Of a DNA stretch of 5,537 nucleotides, positions 1 to 5,537 are shown in pieces. Source of the stretch: an uncultured Cryomorphaceae bacterium (GTDB taxonomy: Bacteria > Bacteroidota > Bacteroidia > Flavobacteriales > Schleiferiaceae); the NCBI GenBank assembly GCA_913049755.1, contig CAJWXO010000080.1:1-5537 (forward strand), written 5' to 3'. Under the pieces are notes generated by a model. The model had not been told where the DNA came from. It searched no databases and was given only the letters and a program-made list of their open reading frames with translations. The position numbers and the translations under genes are program-made. The first letter of the stretch is position 1. Every line of letters starts with the position of its first letter.

Positions 1-289
1 TCATAACAACTTCAAGTGCAGAACGATTCTCCTTCGTATGCATATCAACCGGAATACCTCGACCATCATCTACAACAGTGATTGATTCACCGACATTAAT
101 GGTGACATCAATTTTTGAACAGTGCCCGGCAAGGGCTTCGTCAATGGAATTATCAACAACTTCATAGACAAGATGATGCAAGCCTTTTTGGCTAACATCA
201 CCTATGTACATTGCTGGTCGTTTTCGAACCGCCTCAAGCCCTTCAAGGACTTGAATACTATCGGCTCCGTAATTCTTTTTATCGCTCAT
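1..289 (-). CDS. gyrB: DNA gyrase subunit B, N-terminal part (runs off left edge)
   Basis: GyrB is the ATPase subunit of DNA gyrase, which introduces negative supercoils in the cytoplasm. Only the first 96 codons are present, reading [20 protein letters not shown] and onward. They cover the start of the GHKL ATPase domain. The ATP-lid entry motif [10 protein letters not shown] is at about residues 22-31. The [15 protein letters not shown] block is at 43-57, where Glu43 matches the E. coli catalytic base Glu42 and Asn47 matches the Mg-binding Asn46. The DDGRGIP motif is at 74-80, where Asp74 matches the adenine-contacting Asp73. Bacteroidota ParE has a different N-terminus, as I recall it (a SLDWxEHIRxRPGMYIG-type opening), so GyrB is favoured over ParE. 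The ATG at 287-289 is chosen because it gives the usual short leader before the conserved block and lies 27 bp past a perfect -7 box. There is no purine-rich ribosome binding site, as is normal in this phylum. The gene follows the barrel gene on the same strand after a 139-bp gap. Confidence 0.96.
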   Translation of the reverse strand, partial: MSDKKNYGADSIQVLEGLEAVRKRPAMYIGDVSQKGLHHLVYEVVDNSIDEALAGHCSKIDVTINVGESITVVDDGRGIPVDMHTKENRSALEVVM

Positions 290-316
290 AAATAAGGTAT
301 GAAATAGAGTGTCCTA

Positions 317-350
317 CAAAGATAACCCTAGTGCATTTCATAGAGGCCAA
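317..350 (-). promoter_or_regulatory. Bacteroidota-type promoter of gyrB
   Basis: On the minus strand, TATCTTTG (plus positions 317-324) matches the Bacteroidota -7 consensus TAnnTTTG perfectly. A TTG (plus positions 348-350) lies 23 bp upstream of it, at the far end of the 17-23 bp spacing known for the -33 element. The -7 box ends 27 bp before the gyrB ATG, leaving a short leader. The -7 match is direct sequence evidence. The -33 assignment is weaker, because only TTG of the preferred TTTG is present. This suggests gyrB has its own promoter and does not depend on read-through from the barrel operon. Confidence 0.65.
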
Positions 351-377
351 CCGAATCAAAAACCGGGGGCCTTTATG
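339..377. repeat. Inverted repeat (hairpin) between barrel gene and gyrB
   Basis: CATAGAGGCC (339-348) and GGCCTTTATG (368-377) form a 10-bp stem with one imperfect pair. That pair is a G-U wobble in plus-strand RNA and an A-C mismatch in minus-strand RNA. Inside it, CCG (351-353) can pair with CGG (364-366), closing a 10-nt loop. On the plus strand a run of seven T (382-388) follows 4 nt after the stem, so the terminator-like geometry faces away from gyrB. No plus-strand gene precedes it. On the minus strand, where the barrel mRNA runs, no T-run follows the stem. It could be a weak 3' end structure for the barrel transcript, a block to antisense transcription, or an operator, since its left arm touches the gyrB -33 element. 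Confidence 0.55.
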
Positions 378-428
378 AACATTTTTTTCAACAAAATAAC
401 TAACTAAAATAAGCAGACTTTTGTGAAA

Positions 429-2144
429 TTAAAATTTATAAACAAGACCAAGACTGGCTCTGAAACCTTGAACTGAATATCCACTCCACCAGTCTATTCG
501 GGAATTAAAAATATTGTCAATCTTAAGGGTTGCATTCAGCTGATTATTGTAAGTATACACAACTGATAATCTTCCATCCCAATACAGCGGAAGATTAATT
601 AAATCCTCCCCAAGACTAGCCTTGCGCTCACCATGACGAATAATTGTTGACTCAAAGCGGATTTTATCTTTTAGATTAAAATGAATCTGCCCTCCAATTT
701 GAGAAGAAGGCAAATGATAAATAGGTTTATTTAGATCATTGATTCGCATCCTAAAAAGGGCGAAACCTCTTAATTCCCAACCTGAACTATTCTGAAAAGT
801 CAGTTCTCCACTAGGTTCAAAATAGCTAAGCTCAACATATTCTAGCGAAAGTCTTCCAGAATCTAAACCATCAGCCGAATAATCGGAATCTCTTATTACC
901 ATTGCATAGTTCTCATAACTTCTTTGGCGAGCTCCAAATCTGTATCCAATAGCACTAGATAATCTTCCATTAACACCACCATAAAGCGATGATGATCTAA
1001 CTATTTCATATTGAGAATTTTCACCTAAAAAAGGGGTTTGATTAACCCTAGAGCGCATACCTCCATTTTCAATAATTCCCTCATATCCCCCATAAATATT
1101 TAGAACATTCTTAACCAATGGAAATTCAACATGGACTACAGGAGGTAAATAAGGAAGCGAAAGCTTTCCAGCACTATCATTTACTACACCATCAAAAATT
1201 ACATTTAATCCGATCTTAAAACTTAAATCACCAACACTGTCTGCAATCGCAGGCGCAAATTGTGCCGACCAATAATTATTTGTTAGTAATCTACCTGTAG
1301 AATCTGTTCGAGATTTACCAGAAAGCCTATTAGCAGCAACCTTAAGAGGTAATTCTAAAAATATATCTTCAACAGGCAATCTCCAATTAACAGCGGAATT
1401 AACACCAGTTTCTACCTGACGACCACCTTGATCAATCCAATGATGAGATCGAATATTTGCACTTTGAAAAACCTGCTTTCTTTTGTATCCGGAATGCTCA
1501 TATTTGACTTCAGCCTGATAGTCTTGAATCCATCTTAAAGGAGCGTTTCCTGATGTATCACTATCATTAGTTCCGAATATCTGCGGCTGCCCATAAAATG
1601 AATACCTATCAAAATTAGCTGAGGCGCGTGTTAAAAGCCTTCCTCGACTTAAAACCCTATCATAATGACCGCTAAGACCATTTTCTAGCCAACTAGAGTT
1701 TTCAAAAACAGACTTACGCCTTCCAGTTTCATCTGATGCCTGAAACCCTCCAAATGAAGAGAAGTGCCTCCCCTGGATTCCCCATGTTTGAATAGGGTCT
1801 CTTGAATTTCCAAATGAAAAGCCCAAAAGTGTTGTATAAAAATTACCTGCAGACAACATAACCGTGTTACTTGGCAATCTATAAAGTTTAGTTCGAGCAA
1901 TACGAATAGGGGGAATCAATTCCATTTTTGGCGAAGGAATTAAAGTTCGCGACCTTAAATTTATTTCAACCGGCAACTTTTGAATATTGGTATCTCTTAC
2001 ATTCGGTTGACCTGTTATTTTTATTGCTCCAGCAACTTGAGCCCGATATTTTTCTTTTACCGATATATCAACACCACTTAGCACAGGCTGAGACATCGCA
2101 TAGACTGAAGAGGTTATTAAAAATAGAACTACTAATTGCTTCAT
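429..2144 (-). CDS. Outer-membrane beta-barrel protein, TonB-dependent-receptor-like, no evident plug
   Basis: Probably an integral outer-membrane barrel; its ligand or role is unknown. An Sec signal peptide covers residues 1 to about 18 (MKQ, then LVVLFLITSSVYA; cleavage after Ala16 or before Gln19). Residues about 25-85 form a non-barrel leader with DISVKEKYRAQVAGAIKI, PNVRDT and a proline-rich PPIRIARTKLYRLP stretch. I recall similar leaders in Bacteroidota proteins annotated loosely as TonB-dependent receptors. From GNFYTTLLGFSFGNSRD (about 100-116) and RHFSSFGGF (126-134) onward, alternating polar and aromatic strands continue to the end. The C-terminus has DNIFNSRIDWW (543-553), resembling the receptor motif near the last strands, and ends in YKF, the terminal aromatic typical of BAM substrates. 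At 571 residues it is shorter than usual receptors, and I see neither a plug domain nor a TonB box, so active transport is doubtful. The ATG at 2142-2144 overlaps the stop of the upstream TPR gene, indicating coupled translation. The barrel assignment is confident; the family name is tentative. Confidence 0.85.
   Translation of the reverse strand: MKQLVVLFLITSSVYAMSQPVLSGVDISVKEKYRAQVAGAIKITGQPNVRDTNIQKLPVEINLRSRTLIPSPKMELIPPIRIARTKLYRLPSNTVMLSAGNFYTTLLGFSFGNSRDPIQTWGIQGRHFSSFGGFQASDETGRRKSVFENSSWLENGLSGHYDRVLSRGRLLTRASANFDRYSFYGQPQIFGTNDSDTSGNAPLRWIQDYQAEVKYEHSGYKRKQVFQSANIRSHHWIDQGGRQVETGVNSAVNWRLPVEDIFLELPLKVAANRLSGKSRTDSTGRLLTNNYWSAQFAPAIADSVGDLSFKIGLNVIFDGVVNDSAGKLSLPYLPPVVHVEFPLVKNVLNIYGGYEGIIENGGMRSRVNQTPFLGENSQYEIVRSSSLYGGVNGRLSSAIGYRFGARQRSYENYAMVIRDSDYSADGLDSGRLSLEYVELSYFEPSGELTFQNSSGWELRGFALFRMRINDLNKPIYHLPSSQIGGQIHFNLKDKIRFESTIIRHGERKASLGEDLINLPLYWDGRLSVVYTYNNQLNATLKIDNIFNSRIDWWSGYSVQGFRASLGLVYKF
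2141..2144 (-). promoter_or_regulatory. ATGA stop/start overlap (translational coupling)
   Basis: On the minus strand the four bases ATGA contain both the barrel gene's ATG (2144-2142) and the TPR gene's TGA (2143-2141). Such overlaps allow a terminating ribosome to restart at once, tying production of the barrel to that of the TPR protein. This fixes the barrel start and argues for one transcript carrying both genes. Confidence 0.9.
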
Positions 2145-5100
2145 GGCGTTGTCTCTATTTTAGTCACGTTAGAGTCTATTTCAGAAAACTCATTTTTATT
2201 AGCCGCTTCTAATATTTCTTTTATTCGCTTGGCTTCTTCAATGAGTTCGGGATTGTAATTCTCGGAAATAACAAAATCCAAAGTATAAATTGCTTGAAAA
2301 TTATCTTCAAGGCCAGCATAATTTTTTGCGAGCGTAATCAATGCTTTATAACGCCAATCTGCTTCAGAAGGCAAATTATCAATCAACCAAAATATTTCTT
2401 GATTCGAAGCCAAAAATGATTGATCATAATTTAGAAAAAATGCTAAAAAGTAGGAGGCCTCTGCTTGGATAGCGCTGGGACCGCCATTTTTAAGATACTG
2501 ATAAGCCTGAATGGTCTTTTCCTGTAATTTTTTTGCCTTTTTTTGGGTTTCAGAGTTATCTTCAGCTTGAGGATTTTCTCTTTTAGAAATCTCATTACTC
2601 CAAAAGCTAAATGTATTACGAGCAATATTTAAGCGCGCTTCAACCCTAATTTCAGGACTGTTTCGCTCATCAGACGCTACAACTTTCGCATACGCTTGTG
2701 CAACATCTAGATCGCCTTTAGACTGACGAGATTTCATTAACGCAACGTTGGCTTCTCTCAATAATTCAGCGTCACTTGACAAACTCAATAAATTCTCAGC
2801 TGAAACCTGCATCAAATCTATATCAAAGTTTTCATTTTGAGATGTTATTCGTAATATCCACGCCCATGCATTTGTACTATATTCGTTGACAGGATATTGG
2901 GTGATTTTTTTGTAATAAATAAGAGCATTTACAATATCGTTCTCAAGCCTCGAAGATTCTGCGCTGAAGTGAATCGCACTCAAAGCAAAAAAGCCATCCG
3001 GAAAACGTTTAAGGTAATTTTTAAATGAAACATGCGCACCTGCATAGTTATTTTGAGCGTATTTATCTACCGCAGACATGTATGCTATAGAATCCAGTTC
3101 CGAGGCTCTAATTGTGGCAAAATCTATTCCATTAACCCATTCCAAATAGTCCTCAAGTCGATCCGCATCATCAAAAACAGATCTTGAAGTTCCGATTGCC
3201 TCTCTTGACTCTGGAGTCCCAGGATACAATTGAACTACACTTTTAAAGGTTGCAATTGAAGCATCAAGCCGATCATCATTTCTTTGAGCTATTGCTTGGT
3301 TTAATAATGCCCGGCGCGCTTTCTCTAAATTCGGATTCTTTCTGACGAATTCAATAAATGAAGATTCTGCATTTTCGTTATTCCCAATCTGTAACTGGGT
3401 CTTACCCATCTCATATAATGCCTCAATCGAATACTTACCTCCAAAGGCATCATTACGGGAGTTTTTCCCGGAAAGAGATTTCAATAAAACTATTTTCTCG
3501 TTATCTCTTCCCAAGAGACCTAAACAAAGAGCCTGCTGGTATTCAGCATATGCTGAATATGAATTACTAAAAGAATTAGAGCTCGCTACGAATTTCTTGT
3601 AATATTCTTGACTAAGGGAATGTTTACCTAATAAAAAATACAAATCAGCCAAACGCAAAGTTGCATCAGCATTTTTTCTGTTATCGCCTTTAGCATCTTC
3701 AAGATAAACTCTAAATGCAGCAGAAGCATCTTCTAACTTATCGAGCTTATATAGACAATATGCCTTGTTGTATAGGCTAACAGGACGCTCCGTCAAAGTA
3801 TAAGAGCCTGGAGTGTTTAAAAAGGATTCAAACTGCGCCAAAGCTTCTTGCGCATCTCCTTTTTTGTACGCGAGTTCTCCCATCCAAAAATGTGCTAATG
3901 CTACAAATGTTAAATTTTGCTGATAAGTAAGTGACTTATTAAAAAATTCCTTTGCTTTTAACCAATTACTCGAATGATATAATTCCACGGCACGGTAATA
4001 GGCTACTCGTTGATAAGCCTCTCGCATTGCCATTGAAGACATTCCTGTCTGAAGAATCGCATCCATAGCTCTCGAATAATCTTTTGAGGTAATATAGAGA
4101 TTAGCCAAATACTCATTTACTTCTCTTCTATATTCAGTCTCAGGAAAGTTCAATAAGAACTTTTTAAAAGCAGAAATGGCATTACCAAAAGGACTAGATC
4201 CTTGATATGTTAATTTTGCCGTTTGAAATGCAGATTCTTCCCTAATCACTTCATCCGTAGCGATTTCGCTCACCGCGCGAAAAGCAGATAGTGCATTTTC
4301 ATTTTGACCCTCTTTTACATAACAATCCGCAAGAAGATATAATGCAAACTCCGAGACACTACTTCTTGTTGTCGAAATCTTGTTTAGACTCTGAATTGCA
4401 TCCTTAAACCGATCCGCTTTTGCAAGAAGGACACCTAACTCATAATAATCGGATGGAGTCATCTTACCCTCTCTTTCTCGATGCATTAATAAATATGGAA
4501 GCGCCTCATCAAATCTCTTTTTTCTTAGGAGACTTTGACCTATAAGTTTTGCAATTTCAGGTGCCCGTTTTACCGTAGCTTCTTTGAGAAGAGACTCACC
4601 GAGTCTTAACAATTCATCATCCATTTGCCTTCTGGAATAAATCTGTGCTAGGTAATAGGGAACTACAAAGCCGAAATCTGGATGATCTTTGAGAGGTTCC
4701 AAATTTTCCAAGGCAGTTACATCATTTGTATCTAGATATGCTATATGACCATAATAATATTGTGCTGATGATGCTATTTTGAATTTAGATGATTTTGCTG
4801 CCGAGAATTGAGCTCTAGACATCTCATATTCTTTTAACATAAAAAGAGAATACCCAAGCTTAAATTGCAATTCCGCCTTTTCTTTCTTCGGCAAGAACAT
4901 ACCATTTAATCGCATCAACCAATTTTTAGCCTCACGGTATCTTCGGCGATTGAATGAATAATCAGCCATTTCTATGAACAATTCCTTCCTTCGGGCAGAT
5001 GTTGGATATTCTCCAAGGAATTTCAACACCTGATCTCCTGCATCTCGGTTCATTAATTTAATCGAACACAAAACCTTAAAGAAATTACTCTGTTCGGATA

Positions 5101-5290
5101 AATCAGTTTCTGAATCGACCAAACTGATTACCTTTCTAAACCCCTCAGCCGCAGGAGCGTAGAGCGCTCTATCAAATAAAGCCCGACTCTCAGCATAGGC
5201 ATATTGAGGCGTATGATGCGAGAAAGGAGCCTGTCCGCTCGCGGTAAAAGCGAGCAAAAAGAAGTTCAGAATGAAAAATCTTCGCATCAT
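2141..5290 (-). CDS. Large periplasmic TPR-repeat protein
   Basis: A 1049-residue exported TPR protein, probably a scaffold in the periplasm or on the inner face of the outer membrane; no enzymatic motif is visible. The signal peptide is residues 1-19 (MMRRFFILNFFLLAFTASG, mature protein likely from Gln20). No lipobox cysteine is present, so it is not a lipoprotein. TPR-like helical hairpins recur through almost the whole chain. Clear examples are at about 102-128, 139-165, 244-270, 279-305, 314-340, 464-491, 503-530, 539-568, 620-653, 658-690, 731-764, 943-974 and 980-1012. Each has small/aromatic spacing such as LGYSLFMLKEYEMSRAQF, and several end in YP or FP. The DRLEDYLEWVNGIDF segment (711-725) and the charged linker (about 900-926) match parts I recall from Bacteroidota TPR proteins of this size. 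The frame is open to 5329, but Met1 at 5288-5290 (or Met2 at 5285-5287) puts the signal peptide at the N-terminus, so 5290 is chosen. It leads the barrel operon and is divergent from the FtsE-like gene. Its exact role is unknown. Confidence 0.9.
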   Translation of the reverse strand: MMRRFFILNFFLLAFTASGQAPFSHHTPQYAYAESRALFDRALYAPAAEGFRKVISLVDSETDLSEQSNFFKVLCSIKLMNRDAGDQVLKFLGEYPTSARRKELFIEMADYSFNRRRYREAKNWLMRLNGMFLPKKEKAELQFKLGYSLFMLKEYEMSRAQFSAAKSSKFKIASSAQYYYGHIAYLDTNDVTALENLEPLKDHPDFGFVVPYYLAQIYSRRQMDDELLRLGESLLKEATVKRAPEIAKLIGQSLLRKKRFDEALPYLLMHREREGKMTPSDYYELGVLLAKADRFKDAIQSLNKISTTRSSVSEFALYLLADCYVKEGQNENALSAFRAVSEIATDEVIREESAFQTAKLTYQGSSPFGNAISAFKKFLLNFPETEYRREVNEYLANLYITSKDYSRAMDAILQTGMSSMAMREAYQRVAYYRAVELYHSSNWLKAKEFFNKSLTYQQNLTFVALAHFWMGELAYKKGDAQEALAQFESFLNTPGSYTLTERPVSLYNKAYCLYKLDKLEDASAAFRVYLEDAKGDNRKNADATLRLADLYFLLGKHSLSQEYYKKFVASSNSFSNSYSAYAEYQQALCLGLLGRDNEKIVLLKSLSGKNSRNDAFGGKYSIEALYEMGKTQLQIGNNENAESSFIEFVRKNPNLEKARRALLNQAIAQRNDDRLDASIATFKSVVQLYPGTPESREAIGTSRSVFDDADRLEDYLEWVNGIDFATIRASELDSIAYMSAVDKYAQNNYAGAHVSFKNYLKRFPDGFFALSAIHFSAESSRLENDIVNALIYYKKITQYPVNEYSTNAWAWILRITSQNENFDIDLMQVSAENLLSLSSDAELLREANVALMKSRQSKGDLDVAQAYAKVVASDERNSPEIRVEARLNIARNTFSFWSNEISKRENPQAEDNSETQKKAKKLQEKTIQAYQYLKNGGPSAIQAEASYFLAFFLNYDQSFLASNQEIFWLIDNLPSEADWRYKALITLAKNYAGLEDNFQAIYTLDFVISENYNPELIEEAKRIKEILEAANKNEFSEIDSNVTKIETTP
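3540..3559. repeat. 20-bp perfect palindrome within TPR gene
   Basis: TATTCAGCATATGCTGAATA equals its own reverse complement over all 20 bases. It lies within the TPR coding sequence, over codons 578-584 (Tyr-Ser-Ala-Tyr-Ala-Glu-Tyr). It has no loop, so it suits a dimeric DNA-binding protein better than an RNA hairpin. No function can be assigned from one copy. Confidence 0.6.
5237..5255. repeat. GC-rich hairpin inside TPR signal-peptide codons
   Basis: GCTCGC (5237-5242) and GCGAGC (5250-5255) are perfect complements around a 7-nt loop. In the TPR mRNA this falls about 35-54 nt after the start codon, over codons 12-18, in the C-terminal half of the signal peptide. A stem of six GC-rich pairs stands out in AT-rich DNA. 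It could slow early translation, or it may be a coincidence of Ala/Ser/Gly codons. Confidence 0.4.
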
Positions 5291-5360
5291 TGTTAGAGCA
5301 TAAAGGTAGTTCGTACCAACAAAATCCACTTAATTTGTATCAGAAATCATACCCACATAA
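5291..5360. promoter_or_regulatory. Divergent intergenic region between TPR operon and FtsE-like gene
   Basis: These 70 bp must hold promoters, or the leaders, for both divergent units. For the plus strand, TTAATTTG (5330-5337) matches the TAnnTTTG -7 box at all but its second base and ends 23 bp before the FtsE-like ATG. Its -33 partner is unclear: only TTCG at 5310-5313 is near the right spacing. For the minus strand, TACCTTTA (plus 5301-5308) is a one-mismatch -7 candidate, but it sits only 10 bp from the TPR start and lacks a -33 TTG at 17-23 bp. A weak 4-bp inverted repeat (GGTA 5305-5308, TACC 5314-5317) lies between. The location is certain in general terms; the individual boxes are tentative. 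Confidence 0.4.
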
Positions 5361-5537
5361 ATGGAACAAACAATTTTAAGTCTAAAAAACGCAGATATAT
5401 ATCAAGGTAATCATTTGATATTAAAAGATATAAGCATTGAATTAAATCGTGGAGATTTTGTCTATTTAATTGGATCCACAGGGTCTGGAAAATCTAGTTT
5501 GCTCAAAACCTTATATGCAGACATACCATTAAACAAT
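5361..5537 (+). CDS. ftsE: FtsE-like ABC transporter ATP-binding protein, N-terminal part (runs off right edge)
   Basis: The first 59 codons of an ABC ATPase, opening MEQTILSLKNADIYQGNHLI. It shows the A-loop region Tyr14 in DIYQG, the usual beta-strand/DISIELNRGDFVYLIG stretch, and a complete Walker A motif GSTGSGKS at residues 38-45, followed by SLLKTLYADIPL. The VYLIG-x-TGSGKSSLLKTLY wording is what I recall for Bacteroidota proteins annotated as cell-division ATPase FtsE. FtsE with the membrane protein FtsX transmits a signal across the inner membrane to periplasmic peptidoglycan hydrolases during division. The signature motif, Walker B and H-loop lie beyond the window, so a related ABC ATPase such as a LolD-type protein cannot be ruled out. 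The start is the ATG at 5361, 70 bp from the divergent TPR gene start. No Shine-Dalgarno sequence is visible. Confidence 0.82.
   Translation, partial: MEQTILSLKNADIYQGNHLILKDISIELNRGDFVYLIGSTGSGKSSLLKTLYADIPLNN

Noticed and set aside
393..412. Direct repeat AAAATAA (393-399 and 406-412) in the gap between barrel gene and gyrB
   Set aside because: Two short AT-only copies are expected by chance in AT-rich intergenic DNA.
1685..1900. 71-codon minus-strand frame inside the barrel gene
   Set aside because: Same strand but shifted frame of the barrel gene; the barrel frame is continuous and coherent through it, so there is no sign of a frameshift.
1928..2212. 94-codon open frame on the plus strand across the TPR/barrel junction
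   Set aside because: It lies antisense to two well-supported genes, has no recognisable motif and no promoter of the TAnnTTTG type that I can see. It is most likely a shadow frame.
2443..2625. 60-codon lysine-rich minus-strand frame inside the TPR gene
   Set aside because: It is the charged-linker region of the TPR protein read in another frame; the main frame is intact.
3456..3470. Short hairpin CGGGA-GTTTT-TCCCG, terminator-like
   Set aside because: Only 5 bp, no following T-run on either strand, and located in the middle of the TPR coding sequence.
3358..3570. 70-codon plus-strand frame inside the TPR gene
   Set aside because: Antisense to intact TPR repeats, with no family resemblance.
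5301..5308. TACCTTTA as the -7 box of the TPR operon on the minus strand
   Set aside because: One mismatch to consensus, only 10 bp from the start codon, and no TTG at the needed upstream spacing. It is noted inside the intergenic entry but not called as a promoter.
5291..5329. N-terminal extension of the TPR protein by 13 residues (start at 5329)
   Set aside because: It would put MDFVGTNYLYALT in front of the basic-hydrophobic signal peptide MMRRFFILNFFLLAF. The Met pair at 5285-5290 gives a standard signal peptide.

Overview
The window looks like a low-GC member of the Bacteroidota (Flavobacteriia/Cytophagia type). The evidence is the GyrB N-terminus, a large TPR protein paired with a barrel protein of a type I associate with this phylum, an FtsE-like ATPase of the Bacteroidota kind, a perfect TAnnTTTG -7 box in front of gyrB, and no purine-rich Shine-Dalgarno sequences before the starts. 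The genus cannot be fixed from this sequence.

Layout from left to right: (1) positions 1-289, minus strand, the first 96 codons of gyrB, running off the left edge. (2) Positions 290-428, a non-coding gap with a convincing gyrB promoter and a 10-bp inverted repeat that overlaps its -33 element. (3) Positions 429-2144, minus strand, a 571-residue exported outer-membrane beta-barrel protein, TonB-dependent-receptor-like at its C-terminus but apparently without a plug. (4) Positions 2141-5290, minus strand, a 1049-residue exported protein built almost entirely of TPR-like helical hairpins. (5) Positions 5291-5360, a 70-bp divergent intergenic region. (6) Positions 5361-5537, plus strand, the first 59 codons of an FtsE-like ABC ATPase, running off the right edge.

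The TPR gene is upstream and its stop codon overlaps the barrel gene's start by 4 bp (ATGA), so the two are almost certainly co-transcribed and translationally coupled. Both products carry signal peptides. The natural reading is a periplasmic TPR scaffold working with an outer-membrane barrel. I recall this pair from many Bacteroidota genomes, but I know of no firmly assigned function. It is the most interesting item here: a probably conserved, poorly characterised envelope module between gyrB and an ftsE homologue. I see no mobile elements, CRISPR arrays, tRNAs or rRNAs, and no broken genes.
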